From Pseudomonadota bacterium (lineage in GTDB: Bacteria; Myxococcota_A; Polyangia; Polyangiales; Polyangiaceae): DNA of 11,166 nt. A program made the translations under genes and the position numbers. Each line of letters opens with the position of its first letter. Position 1 is the stretch's first letter. Location of the stretch: assembly GCA_023411445.1 (NCBI GenBank), contig JAEYOT010000911.1, positions 1-11,166 of the forward strand, in the 5' to 3' direction. Under the pieces are notes generated by a model. The model was not told the DNA's origin, made no database searches, and saw only the letters and a program-made list of their open reading frames with translations. Shown here piece after piece: positions 1 through 7,699 of this stretch.

Positions 1-88
1 GCCAAGAGCGTTCTGCGCCCCACGGCCGGCGCAAAATCGCCCGCCTCACGCTGACTTCGCCCCCAGTTTGCGCTACCTAATCGGGCGC

Positions 89-460
89 ATGCGGCCGAGC
101 GCGTCCTCCAAAATCGAGCGGCTGAGCGAGCGCGCCACACCCTGGCTCTCGCTGCTCGGCGCCATCGGCTTCATGGTCGCGATCGCGCTCAGCTTGTGCA
201 CTGGCTGCGGCCCGCAACCCGTCGCGGCCGTGTCCATGAGCGTGACGTACGCCAAAGGCACGCCGGCGGACGCCAGCGTCACCATCGACGAGCAGTACGT
301 CGGGCCGCTTGGCTACGTAGCCGCTCACGGCGTGCGCTTGCCCGAAGGCGAGCACCGCATCAGCGTCACCAAGGCCGGCTATTTCCCCTGGGACAAGCTC
401 ATCGTCGCCGACACCTATCCGGTCAAGCTCGACGTCGCGATGCAGGCGATTCCCGATTGA
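89..460 (+). CDS. PEGA-domain membrane-anchored protein / lipoprotein
   Basis: Small envelope protein of about 123 residues. Residues 1-18 are polar and basic, 19-37 form one hydrophobic segment, and Cys40 in LCTGC could be a lipidation site, although the -3 position is Cys rather than Leu, so the lipobox is weak. The rest (about 55-119) is a PEGA-type beta domain: a DASVTIDEQYVGP strand pair, then LPEGEHRISVTKAGYFPW, the usual 'GEH-x-V-x-KxGY' signature. PEGA domains are extracytoplasmic and common in myxobacterial surface proteins and kinases; no partner is visible here. I chose ATG at 89. An in-frame TTG at 68 would add seven residues, and the frame is open to the left edge of the window, so the start is uncertain; no start has a clear Shine-Dalgarno site. 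The stop codon lies inside the likely tRNA-Pro promoter. Domain call fairly secure; exact role unknown. Confidence 0.75.
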   Translation: MRPSASSKIERLSERATPWLSLLGAIGFMVAIALSLCTGCGPQPVAAVSMSVTYAKGTPADASVTIDEQYVGPLGYVAAHGVRLPEGEHRISVTKAGYFPWDKLIVADTYPVKLDVAMQAIPD

Positions 461-484
461 GTACGCCGAAGCCCCTGCTATAGT
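457..484 (+). promoter_or_regulatory. Probable sigma-70 promoter of tRNA-Pro
   Basis: TTGAGT (457-462), a 16-nt spacer and TATAGT (479-484) match the -35 and -10 consensus at 4/6 and 5/6. Transcription would start near 491, about 24 nt before the mature tRNA, a normal length for a tRNA leader. The -35 box overlaps the stop codon of the PEGA gene. A second -10-like GATAAT lies at 496-501 but lacks a good -35. Confidence 0.5.
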
Positions 485-514
485 CCCGCCCCTTCGATAA
501 TTTGACTGACTTTC

Positions 515-588
515 CGGGGTGTACCTCAACCTGGTAGAGGGCCGGCTTTGGGTGCCGGCTGTTGGAGGTTCAAATCCTCTCACCCCGA
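515..588 (+). tRNA. tRNA-Pro (anticodon UGG)
   Basis: A complete 74-nt cloverleaf can be drawn. Acceptor stem CGGGGTG (515-521) pairs with CACCCCG (581-587), with A588 as discriminator. The D stem is CCTC/GAGG (524-527, 537-540) with a GG-containing loop. The anticodon stem CCGGC/GCCGG (542-546, 554-558) carries the loop TTTGGGT, placing TGG at 549-551. The T arm is GGAGG/CCTCT with loop TTCAAAT (564-580). The C1 acceptor start and A73 discriminator fit bacterial proline tRNAs. CCA is not encoded exactly: 589-592 reads CCCA, so the end would be added by nucleotidyltransferase. It reads proline CCA and, through wobble, other CCN codons. Confidence 0.96.
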
Positions 589-622
589 CCCATCTCCGCG
601 CCGCTCGCGCGACACTGAAACG

Positions 623-641
623 GCGCAGGGCGCTGCTGCGC
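623..641 (+). other. Hairpin in the tRNA-Pro to fabI gap
   Basis: GCGCAG (623-628) pairs with CTGCGC (636-641) around a 7-nt loop. There is no U-run, so this is not a standard intrinsic terminator. It may mark the trailer of the tRNA transcript or part of the fabI leader. I see nothing else in 589-697. Confidence 0.3.
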
Positions 642-697
642 AGGGCGTCAAATCCGGTGGTTGCTAAGCGCTCCGTTCGGGTCTACGAGTCCAGCCC

Positions 698-1633
<936 letters not shown>

Positions 1634-1648
1634 TATCGTCCCGCTCGC

Positions 1649-2446
1649 ATGAGCCATCGCCGCTGGGTTGCGCTGACCGCCGTCTCGCTGTGTCTGTTGG
1701 CCTGTGAGGACCCGCCCAAGGCGGAGCCTGCGCCTGCTGAAAGCGCGGCGGCGCCCGCCCCTACGCCCAGCGTCGCTGCAGCGGCAGCTCCCGCTGAGCC
1801 CGAGCCCGCGAAGCCCAAGCCGCCCAAGAAGCAGCTGAGCGACTGCCCCAAGGGCCCGATCACGTTCAGCGAGAAGGCGCTGGAGGACGAGGTGCGCCGC
1901 AAGCTACCCAAGCCCACCGGCGACATCACGCCGGCGGACTTGAAGCGAGTCCGGTCGTTCAACGCCTCGCAGGTGAAGCTCGACGAGCTGGATCCTTGTC
2001 TCTTCTCTCACATGACCGGGCTCAAAGAGCTGTTCCTCGGTCAGGGCTCGTTCGACGATCTCTCCCCCATCGCCGGCGCCACCCAGCTCGAGTCGCTGCG
2101 CGCCTCCATCAACCAGGTGAGCGATCTCAAGCCCTTGGCCAAGCTGAAGAAGCTGGATCGCTTGGATCTGGGCCGCACGCAGGTCAAAGATCTCACGCCG
2201 CTTTCGGAGCTGACCGCGCTCACGGAGCTGCAGCTCGACGGCACCCCGGTGGAGGATCTCACGCCGCTCGCCAAGCTGACGTCGCTCGAGATGCTCAACA
2301 TCAAGGGCACGCGCGTGAAAGATCTCTCGCCGCTCACCGGGCTCAAGAAGCTCAAGAGCGTGGATGGTCGTGACACCCCCGCTGACGAAGATCCCATGAG
2401 CTTTGCCCCGCTTCGCGGGCGCGGAGTCAAGATCGTCACGCAATAG
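1649..2446 (+). CDS. Leucine-rich-repeat lipoprotein (SDS22-like repeats)
   Basis: Secreted lipoprotein of 265 residues. The signal peptide ends in LLAC with Cys19 as the lipidated residue. Residues 20-60 are a low-complexity Ala/Pro/Glu linker, probably a spacer from the membrane. From about 108 on is a leucine-rich-repeat solenoid whose core units have an exact 22-residue period starting at Asp137, Asp159, Asp181, Asp203 and Asp225, each of the form D-L-x-P-L-x-x-L-x-x-L-x-x-L-x-L. This is the SDS22/internalin type, usually a protein-binding surface; the ligand is unknown. A Cys pair (66, 117) brackets the N-terminal cap and could form a disulfide. ATG 1649 follows fabI by 15 nt with no clear Shine-Dalgarno site, so translation may be coupled. 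No enzymatic domain is visible. Confidence 0.85.
   Translation: MSHRRWVALTAVSLCLLACEDPPKAEPAPAESAAAPAPTPSVAAAAAPAEPEPAKPKPPKKQLSDCPKGPITFSEKALEDEVRRKLPKPTGDITPADLKRVRSFNASQVKLDELDPCLFSHMTGLKELFLGQGSFDDLSPIAGATQLESLRASINQVSDLKPLAKLKKLDRLDLGRTQVKDLTPLSELTALTELQLDGTPVEDLTPLAKLTSLEMLNIKGTRVKDLSPLTGLKKLKSVDGRDTPADEDPMSFAPLRGRGVKIVTQ
2183..2359 (+). repeat. 66-bp tandem coding repeats of the LRR gene
   Basis: The DNA encoding the leucine-rich repeats keeps a 66-bp period. Blocks resembling GATCTCACGCCGCT recur near 2190, 2256 and 2322 (the last as GATCTCTCGCCGCT), in the same codon phase each time. This suggests repeat growth by duplication within the gene, with moderate divergence since. Confidence 0.6.
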
Positions 2447-2453
2447 GCCGCGC

Positions 2454-3464
2454 GTGCGCTTCGCTCTGCTCGTCGCTCCCTCCAATAACCGCGTCTACGC
2501 CAGCCAGGCGCCGGCGCTCGCGTGCGCAGAGCTAGCTGCCGTCAGCGCGGAGGTGCTGGCCGGCGCCGCGCGTGAGGTGCGCGAGGCCACGCTCGGCTCC
2601 GTGCGCTACGTCACGTTCGAGCTGGAGCAGCTGGACGAGCTGGCTCGCTCCTGGCTCAGCAACCTGGCCGGCACGTTCGCGCTCTTCCAGCTGGAAGACG
2701 GCAAGCTCACGCCCATCGACCTCGCTTCTTGGCAGCAGCTGGATGAAGACCTAGTCACGATCCAGAAGTACCCCGGCAAAACGAACGAGGCGTTCACCAA
2801 GCTCTTGCTGAACGTCACGCTGGCGGCGAGCGCCTTTGCGCGCGAGCCGCGCCGTCCGCTGCACGTCTTGGATCCGCTGTGCGGGCGCGGCACCACGCTG
2901 AACCAGGCGCTGCTCTACGGTCACCACGCGACCGGCGTGGAGCACGACAAGAAGGACTTCGAAGCGTACTGTCAGTTCATCCAGCGCTGGGTGAAGGACA
3001 AGCGCCTCAAGCACACGGCCACCTTGGGCCACGTCAAAGGCAAGCCCAAGCTGGATCTGGCCTTCGGCTTGGACAAAGAGCGCTACAAGGCCGGCGAGAC
3101 GCTGCGGCTCCAGTTCGTGAACGCTGATACCCTGGAGATCGCGAACGTGCTGCAACCGCGCTCGTACGACCTGATCGTCACAGACGCACCTTACGGCGTG
3201 CAGCACGGCGCCAAGAGCGACGCCGGCCTCTCGCGCAAGCCGCTGGAGCTGCTCACGGCAGCCTTGCCCGTATGGCGCGCAGCGCTGCGTCCGGGCGGCG
3301 CCATCGGCATCGCATGGAATCGCCTGGTCGCGCGCCGCGCGCAGCTGGCCCAGCTGCTGAGCGACAGCGGGCTCGAGGTGCTGGAAGGCGCCTACAGCCA
3401 ATTCGAGCACCGGGTGGATGCGTCGATTCAGCGCGACCTGATCGTCGCGCGCGCTCGCTCATAG
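2454..3464 (+). CDS. SAM-dependent methyltransferase, Trm11/UPF0020-like (probable RNA guanosine-N2 type)
   Basis: Predicted cytosolic class I methyltransferase of 336 residues. Motif I is VLDPLCGRGTTL (138-149), the acidic end of strand 2 is GVEHD (161-165), and motif IV is TDAPYG (243-248), where the NPPY-like motif of amino-group methyltransferases is expected; here the first Pro is Ala. A late strand, PGGAIGIAWNR (280-290), also fits the fold. The closest family I recognise is Trm11/UPF0020, which modifies guanine N2 in tRNA or rRNA. The N-terminal ~120 residues, beginning FALLVAPSNNRVYA, are not an obvious THUMP domain. I prefer GTG 2454, 7 nt after the LRR stop; an in-frame TTG at 2403 would overlap that gene by 44 nt. 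The substrate cannot be told from sequence, and a DNA target is not excluded. Confidence 0.8.
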   Translation: MRFALLVAPSNNRVYASQAPALACAELAAVSAEVLAGAAREVREATLGSVRYVTFELEQLDELARSWLSNLAGTFALFQLEDGKLTPIDLASWQQLDEDLVTIQKYPGKTNEAFTKLLLNVTLAASAFAREPRRPLHVLDPLCGRGTTLNQALLYGHHATGVEHDKKDFEAYCQFIQRWVKDKRLKHTATLGHVKGKPKLDLAFGLDKERYKAGETLRLQFVNADTLEIANVLQPRSYDLIVTDAPYGVQHGAKSDAGLSRKPLELLTAALPVWRAALRPGGAIGIAWNRLVARRAQLAQLLSDSGLEVLEGAYSQFEHRVDASIQRDLIVARARS

Positions 3465-3516
3465 CGCGTCGTTCGTTTCAGCTCGTCACCGCCAGGCTCC
3501 CCTTCCACGCGACCAC

Positions 3517-3549
3517 ACACGGCTACATCGGGCGCTCAGCACGCCGTGT
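3517..3549 (+). other. 7-bp inverted repeat upstream of the membrane-protein gene
   Basis: ACACGGC (3517-3523) is perfectly repeated in inverse as GCCGTGT (3543-3549) with a 19-nt gap. There is no U-run, so it is not a normal terminator. It could be an operator or the base of a stem in the leader of the next gene; chance is possible in GC-rich DNA. Confidence 0.25.
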
Positions 3550-3629
3550 CGCACCGATACTCCTCCCATTGCGATCCGCCAGAGGGGGAAGTAGCCCTTG
3601 CGGTTTCGCTCGCGGGAGAGAGCACGACC

Positions 3630-5468
3630 ATGGCGGAGATCCTGAACGTCGACTTCAATCAGTTGCCGCGTCCGGTACGGGAGCGCTTCGTCGCGATCAC
3701 GCAGGGCAAAGCTGGGCTCACGCCGATTTTCCAACAGCGCGCCAGCGGCGCCGGCACCTTCGGCTGGATCCTGCTGCTGCTCTTGGCGCTCCTGTTCGGC
3801 GCGGGCCTGCTCGTCGCTGGCTTCGGCTCGCCTTACGGCGCGACGCAGCCGGTCGTCTCCATCGTCGGCTACGTGCTGCTCACCTTCCTGGCGGTGGTCA
3901 GCGCGCTCGGCTTGATCAAGCGCTCCCTGCGCAAGAAGGCCTTTCCGTACACGCCCGGCGCCTACGTCTTCCCTGCGGATACGATCATCGTCCGTGACGA
4001 CAAGGTCAAGGTGCTGTCCGCGCGCGAGATCGCCAAGCTGGATCAGGTGCACCACCACCGCAACGGCGTGTACATGCACACGCTCTTCACGTTCAGCTAC
4101 ACGGATAGCACGCGCGAGAGCTTCTCCGTGTACGGCAAGCCGCAGGCAGAGGCCGCCCTGGCGCGCCTGCGCAGCGAGGGCGCACAAGTCGCGGAGGCGA
4201 TGGCGCGCCGAGATGGGCACCAGCTCTACCCGCTGGATCCGCTGTTCGAAGCGCGCATGGCCGGCTTCCAGCCGCAAAGCGATCCGACGGGACCCGTCAC
4301 CAAACCCCTGCCGGCGTGGACGAAACAGACGGCCCTGCTGGCGCTCGCCGCCGCCGTGGTGCTCGCGCCGATCGGCTATGGCCTGCGCAACTTGGCCTCC
4401 GATCGGGTCGCGTTCAACAAGGCCGAGAGCTCGTACCAGTACCGCGCTTACATCAATAGCGGCTGGCTGAACGTGGCCGAGGCGCGCGACGAGTTTCTGC
4501 CACGTGCGCTGATCAAAGAGGCGCTCGCCAAGACCGACCCCGTCGAGCGGGTCAAGGAGCTGGCGCTCGTGCTCAAGGAGCCGCTCATCCCCGCCGTGAA
4601 GGCCGAAGCGGACCAGGCCATGAAGCTCGCGCTCCACGCCACGTTCGAAAAGGCGGTCGCGGCCGGCACCGTGTCGGCCCTGCGCGAGTTTCAGCAGGCG
4701 TATCCCAGCGCGGAAGACGTGCCCGCCGCCAAAGCGCGCATCCACGAGCTGTTCCAGAAAACGCTAGCGGACTTCAGGCCGCGCGCCAGCAAGCCCGGGT
4801 CATTGCCGTTCGTGGAGTCGCTCCTCGCCTACATGGAAAAGCACGACTCGCCCCCGCTCGAGGTGCGCTTCCGTCGCCACAACAGCAAGACGCTAGCCCT
4901 GGCGGACAACGTACTGGCACGGCAAGCGGTCGGCAGCGCCAGCTTCGCTTCGGCTTCCAGCCACTTCGAGCCCAAGGACGCGCCGGCGCGGGAGAGCGCC
5001 GTGATCGCCGCGATGCAGAAGGGCTTCGGCGCCGTGTTCCCCACGGACGTGCTGCCGCTCACCCAAGGGGAAGATCTGAATCCAGACGACAAGACCGTCC
5101 CCGCCACCAGCAAGCCCAGCGTGTTCGTGGACTACACGGTCGGCTGGTCCGGCTCGACCTACTCGGATCCCAAAGAGGGGCGCAACTTCGTCGGCATTGT
5201 CTTCGACTTCGACGTGCTGATGACGCTCCCCAACGACAGCAAGGTGCTGGAGCTCAAGTTCAAGGTGCTGCCGCCGCAAACCTTCACGGTCAGCTACAAC
5301 ACCTTCGTGAATCCCGCGTTCGGCGCGGCCATCAACGCCGCCAGCCAAGGCCCGAGCGACTCCCTGGTGTACGAGGTGATGGCGCTCCGTGCCTTCGATC
5401 AGCTGTCGTCGCGCGTGCAGGACGAGTTCTTCCTCGCCGAGCGCACTGCCAGCGCCAACACTCCCTAA
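3630..5468 (+). CDS. Predicted three-pass membrane protein of unknown function
   Basis: A 612-residue protein I do not recognise. Residues 1-42 are polar; hydrophobic segments follow at about 43-65, 76-97 and 232-254. The soluble part between the second and third (about 105-185: TPGAYVFPADTIIVRDDKVKVL, then a His-rich loop HHHRNG and FTFSYTD) has the strand pattern of a small PH-like or YdbT-type membrane-associated domain; this is a guess from pattern only. The C-terminal ~355 residues are hydrophilic: helical up to about 420, then beta-rich (VFVDYTVGWSGSTYSDP, VFDFDVLMTL), probably outside the membrane. ATG 3630 is chosen because GGGAGAGAG (3613-3621) lies just upstream; the GTG at 3546 would add 28 unlikely residues. 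It converges on glmS with only 4 nt between stops. Real gene certain; function unknown. Confidence 0.85.
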   Translation: MAEILNVDFNQLPRPVRERFVAITQGKAGLTPIFQQRASGAGTFGWILLLLLALLFGAGLLVAGFGSPYGATQPVVSIVGYVLLTFLAVVSALGLIKRSLRKKAFPYTPGAYVFPADTIIVRDDKVKVLSAREIAKLDQVHHHRNGVYMHTLFTFSYTDSTRESFSVYGKPQAEAALARLRSEGAQVAEAMARRDGHQLYPLDPLFEARMAGFQPQSDPTGPVTKPLPAWTKQTALLALAAAVVLAPIGYGLRNLASDRVAFNKAESSYQYRAYINSGWLNVAEARDEFLPRALIKEALAKTDPVERVKELALVLKEPLIPAVKAEADQAMKLALHATFEKAVAAGTVSALREFQQAYPSAEDVPAAKARIHELFQKTLADFRPRASKPGSLPFVESLLAYMEKHDSPPLEVRFRRHNSKTLALADNVLARQAVGSASFASASSHFEPKDAPARESAVIAAMQKGFGAVFPTDVLPLTQGEDLNPDDKTVPATSKPSVFVDYTVGWSGSTYSDPKEGRNFVGIVFDFDVLMTLPNDSKVLELKFKVLPPQTFTVSYNTFVNPAFGAAINAASQGPSDSLVYEVMALRAFDQLSSRVQDEFFLAERTASANTP

Positions 5469-5472
5469 GCCG

Positions 5473-7302
5473 CTACATCACCGTCACTGACTTCGCCAAG
5501 TTGCGAGGCTTATCGATGTTGTAACCGAGCGCGTGGGCCACGTGGTACGCGTAGAGCTGGAGCGGCACCGCGTTCAGGATCGGGGAGACGGCCGGATGGT
5601 GCGGCGGCAAAGGGATCACTTGATCCACGAGCGCCGCCGTCTCCTTATCGCCAGCGTCCGCGACGGCCATGATGAACGCCCCGCGCGCCTTGAGCTCGCG
5701 CAGGTTGCCCAGCATGCGCTCGCGCGTCTCGTCGGGCGGCACCAGCGCCCACACCGGGCTGCCCGACTCGATCAGCGCCAGCGGCCCGTGCTTCATGGCC
5801 GCGCCCGAGAGGCCTTCTGCCGGCAGGTACGCGATCTCCTTCAGCTTCAGCGCGCCCTCGCCCGCGACTGGCACGTTGACGCCGCGGCCCACGAACAGCG
5901 TGAACTTCGCGCTGCAAAACCGCTCCGCCAGTGCCTTGCACGCGGGCGCGTGCTCCAGCATCAAGCGCAGCTGGCCGCCGAGCGCCTCTAGCCCGCTCAC
6001 CCAAGCGCGCCCGTCGACCGCGGACAGGTCCCGCGTCCGCGCGAAGCGCAGCGCCAGCAGCTCCGTGGCCAGCACTTGCGCCGTGAACGCCTTCGTGGAG
6101 CACACGCTGATCTCCGGCCCGGCATGCACGTACACACCCAAATCCGTCTCGCGCGAGAGCGAGCTGCCCACCACGTTGGTGATGCCGGCCACCAACCCGC
6201 CGCGCAGCTTGATCTCACGCAGCGCCGAGAGCGTGTCGGCCGTCTCGCCGCTCTGCGAGATGCCGATGTACAGAGTGTGCCGATCCACGATCGGGTTCTT
6301 GACGGCGAGCTCCGCCGCGTCCTCCGCGGAGGCCGGCACGCGAGCATAGCGGCTCATCAAATACGCGCCGACCTGCGCGCTGTACAGGCTGGTGCCGCAC
6401 GCGAAGAAGACGACCTGACGGATGTCGAACAAGCGCTGCTCGTGCTGCTGCAACCCGCCGAGGCGCGCCGAGCCGACCACGGCGTCCAGCCGACCGCGCA
6501 TCGAGCGATCGAGCGCGGCGGGCTGCTCGTGGATCTCCTTGAGCATGAAGTGCGGAAAGTCACCGAGATCCGCGTCGTCGGCTTGATGCAGGATCTTCTC
6601 GATACGCTTCTCGAGGCTGCGCTGCTCCAGATCGACCGTCTTGATGCCGCTGGCCGTGATCTCGGCGACCTCGCCCTCGTCCAGCACCACCATGCGATCG
6701 GTGTAGGGCCGCAGCGCCAGCGCGTCGGACGCCACCCAGGAGCCGCCTTCACCCAAGCCCACCACCACGGGGCTACCGATGCGCGCGGTCACCAACCGCT
6801 CCGGATCGTTTTTGTCCACCGCCACGAGGCCGGCCGTACCCTCGACGCGCTTCATCGCGGCGACCACCGCGTCGCGCAACGAGAGCCCCGCGTCGACCCC
6901 GCGCCCGATCAGCTCCGCCAACACTTCCGTGTCGGTCTCGGAGCGGAATTTCGCGCCGCCGGCGCTCAGCTCGGCGCGTAAGGCCTCCACGTTGTCGATG
7001 ATGCCGTTGTGGACGATCGCGATGCGATCGCGGTGATCGACGTGCGGGTGGCAGTTCGCTTCCGTCACGCCCCCGTGCGTGGCCCAGCGCGTGTGCCCAA
7101 TGCCGACGTTACCCGGCAAGCCTTTCGGGTGCGCCTCCTGCAACGCGGCCAGGTGCCCCACGCGACGCGCCAAGTGCAGCCCCTTGTCGGAGACCGTCAC
7201 GATACCGGCGGAGTCGTAGCCGCGGTACTCGAGCCGCTTGAGACCGCTCACCACGATCTCCCACGCTGCCTCCCGCCCAACGTAACCCATGATGCCGCAC
7301 AT
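5473..7302 (-). CDS. glmS: Glutamine-fructose-6-phosphate aminotransferase (isomerizing)
   Basis: Glucosamine-6-phosphate synthase, the first step of UDP-GlcNAc synthesis for peptidoglycan and lipopolysaccharide: fructose-6-P + Gln gives GlcN-6-P + Glu, in the cytosol. The length (609) equals the E. coli enzyme. The N-terminal class II glutaminase starts MCGIMGYVG with nucleophile Cys2, HTRWATHG (70-77; Arg73, Trp74), HNGIID (98-103) and ETDTEV (122-127). Two SIS sugar-isomerase domains follow, with ACGTSLYSAQ (301-310), SQSGETADT (349-357) and STKAFTAQ (402-409). Catalytic Glu489, His505 (KHGPLALIE) and Lys604 in the tail PRNLAKSVTV are in place. ATG 7302 is preceded by a strong AGGAGAGGAG Shine-Dalgarno site in the 18-nt gap after the small upstream gene, so the two are very likely co-transcribed. 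No glmS ribozyme is apparent. Confidence 0.98.
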   Translation of the reverse strand: MCGIMGYVGREAAWEIVVSGLKRLEYRGYDSAGIVTVSDKGLHLARRVGHLAALQEAHPKGLPGNVGIGHTRWATHGGVTEANCHPHVDHRDRIAIVHNGIIDNVEALRAELSAGGAKFRSETDTEVLAELIGRGVDAGLSLRDAVVAAMKRVEGTAGLVAVDKNDPERLVTARIGSPVVVGLGEGGSWVASDALALRPYTDRMVVLDEGEVAEITASGIKTVDLEQRSLEKRIEKILHQADDADLGDFPHFMLKEIHEQPAALDRSMRGRLDAVVGSARLGGLQQHEQRLFDIRQVVFFACGTSLYSAQVGAYLMSRYARVPASAEDAAELAVKNPIVDRHTLYIGISQSGETADTLSALREIKLRGGLVAGITNVVGSSLSRETDLGVYVHAGPEISVCSTKAFTAQVLATELLALRFARTRDLSAVDGRAWVSGLEALGGQLRLMLEHAPACKALAERFCSAKFTLFVGRGVNVPVAGEGALKLKEIAYLPAEGLSGAAMKHGPLALIESGSPVWALVPPDETRERMLGNLRELKARGAFIMAVADAGDKETAALVDQVIPLPPHHPAVSPILNAVPLQLYAYHVAHALGYNIDKPRNLAKSVTVM

Positions 7303-7320
7303 GCTCGCTCTCCTCTCCTG

Positions 7321-7587
7321 CTAGCCGTAGATGCGCCGGCGGATCTGCCGCGCGCTCAGGGGCGGCGCCTTGAAGCGCAGCGCGCCAAGCTCCTGCGCGA
7401 TGCGCTCGAAGATCTCGCTGTTGGCTTCGCCCTGCGCCTGAAGCTCGGCGTGGCGTCGAGCAATGAACTCGTCGACCTCCATGCCGAGCGCGTCCAGCAC
7501 CTCGTCGACCGCGCGCGCCGCCTGGGTGCCGCTCAAGCCGAGCAGCGACTGCAGGCGGACCCGAGCTTCACTCACCGAAGCGCTCAC
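7321..7587 (-). CDS. Small conserved-looking helical protein upstream of glmS
   Basis: Cytosolic protein of 88 residues without signal peptide or membrane segment. It looks all-helical: an N-terminal stretch ending AVDEVLDALGMEVDEF (27-41), a middle helix ANSEIFERIAQELGAL (55-70) and a basic tail LSARQIRRRIYG (77-88). I have the impression of having seen similar short proteins with this C-terminal 'RQIRRxxYG' ending in delta-proteobacteria, but know of no function. The longer reading from ATG 7653 is rejected because that ATG lies inside the TATAAT of the predicted promoter, so it would not be transcribed. GTG 7587 is the first good downstream start, with AGG a few bases before; GTG 7575 is an alternative. 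It sits 18 nt upstream of glmS. It could regulate amino-sugar synthesis, but this is only neighbourhood inference. Confidence 0.72.
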   Translation of the reverse strand: MSASVSEARVRLQSLLGLSGTQAARAVDEVLDALGMEVDEFIARRHAELQAQGEANSEIFERIAQELGALRFKAPPLSARQIRRRIYG

Positions 7588-7628
7588 CCGCCTAACCTGC
7601 CAGTAGTGGCCCGCCCCGTCCAACTTTC

Positions 7629-7644
7629 TGCCCGAAACCGGGCA
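7629..7644 (-). promoter_or_regulatory. 5'-end hairpin of the glmS operon mRNA
   Basis: On the minus strand TGCCCG-gttt-CGGGCA forms a perfect 6-bp stem with a 4-nt loop. It falls right at the predicted transcription start (near 7645), about 41 nt before GTG 7587. A hairpin at the very 5' end commonly protects mRNA from 5'-dependent decay; a protein- or ligand-binding role is also possible. Confidence 0.45.
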
Positions 7645-7651
7645 AACCAGC

Positions 7652-7681
7652 ATTATAGACGCCCAAAGGGCCAGGCACCAA
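7652..7681 (-). promoter_or_regulatory. Sigma-70 promoter of the small gene-glmS operon
   Basis: Reading the minus strand: TTGGTG (7681-7676), an 18-nt spacer and a perfect TATAAT (7657-7652). The spacer contains GCCC-ttt-GGGC (7671-7661), a short inverted repeat placed where a repressor could sit. The expected start is near 7645, giving a leader of about 58 nt before GTG 7587. Confidence 0.6.
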
Positions 7682-7699
7682 ACCGGTCCACGAGCCTAG

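Noticed and set aside
3486..4745. Long minus-strand frame of 419 codons opposite the membrane-protein gene
   Set aside because: Shadow of the plus-strand gene in GC-rich DNA: Arg/Gln/His-rich, no signature, while the plus strand has a Shine-Dalgarno site and membrane spans.
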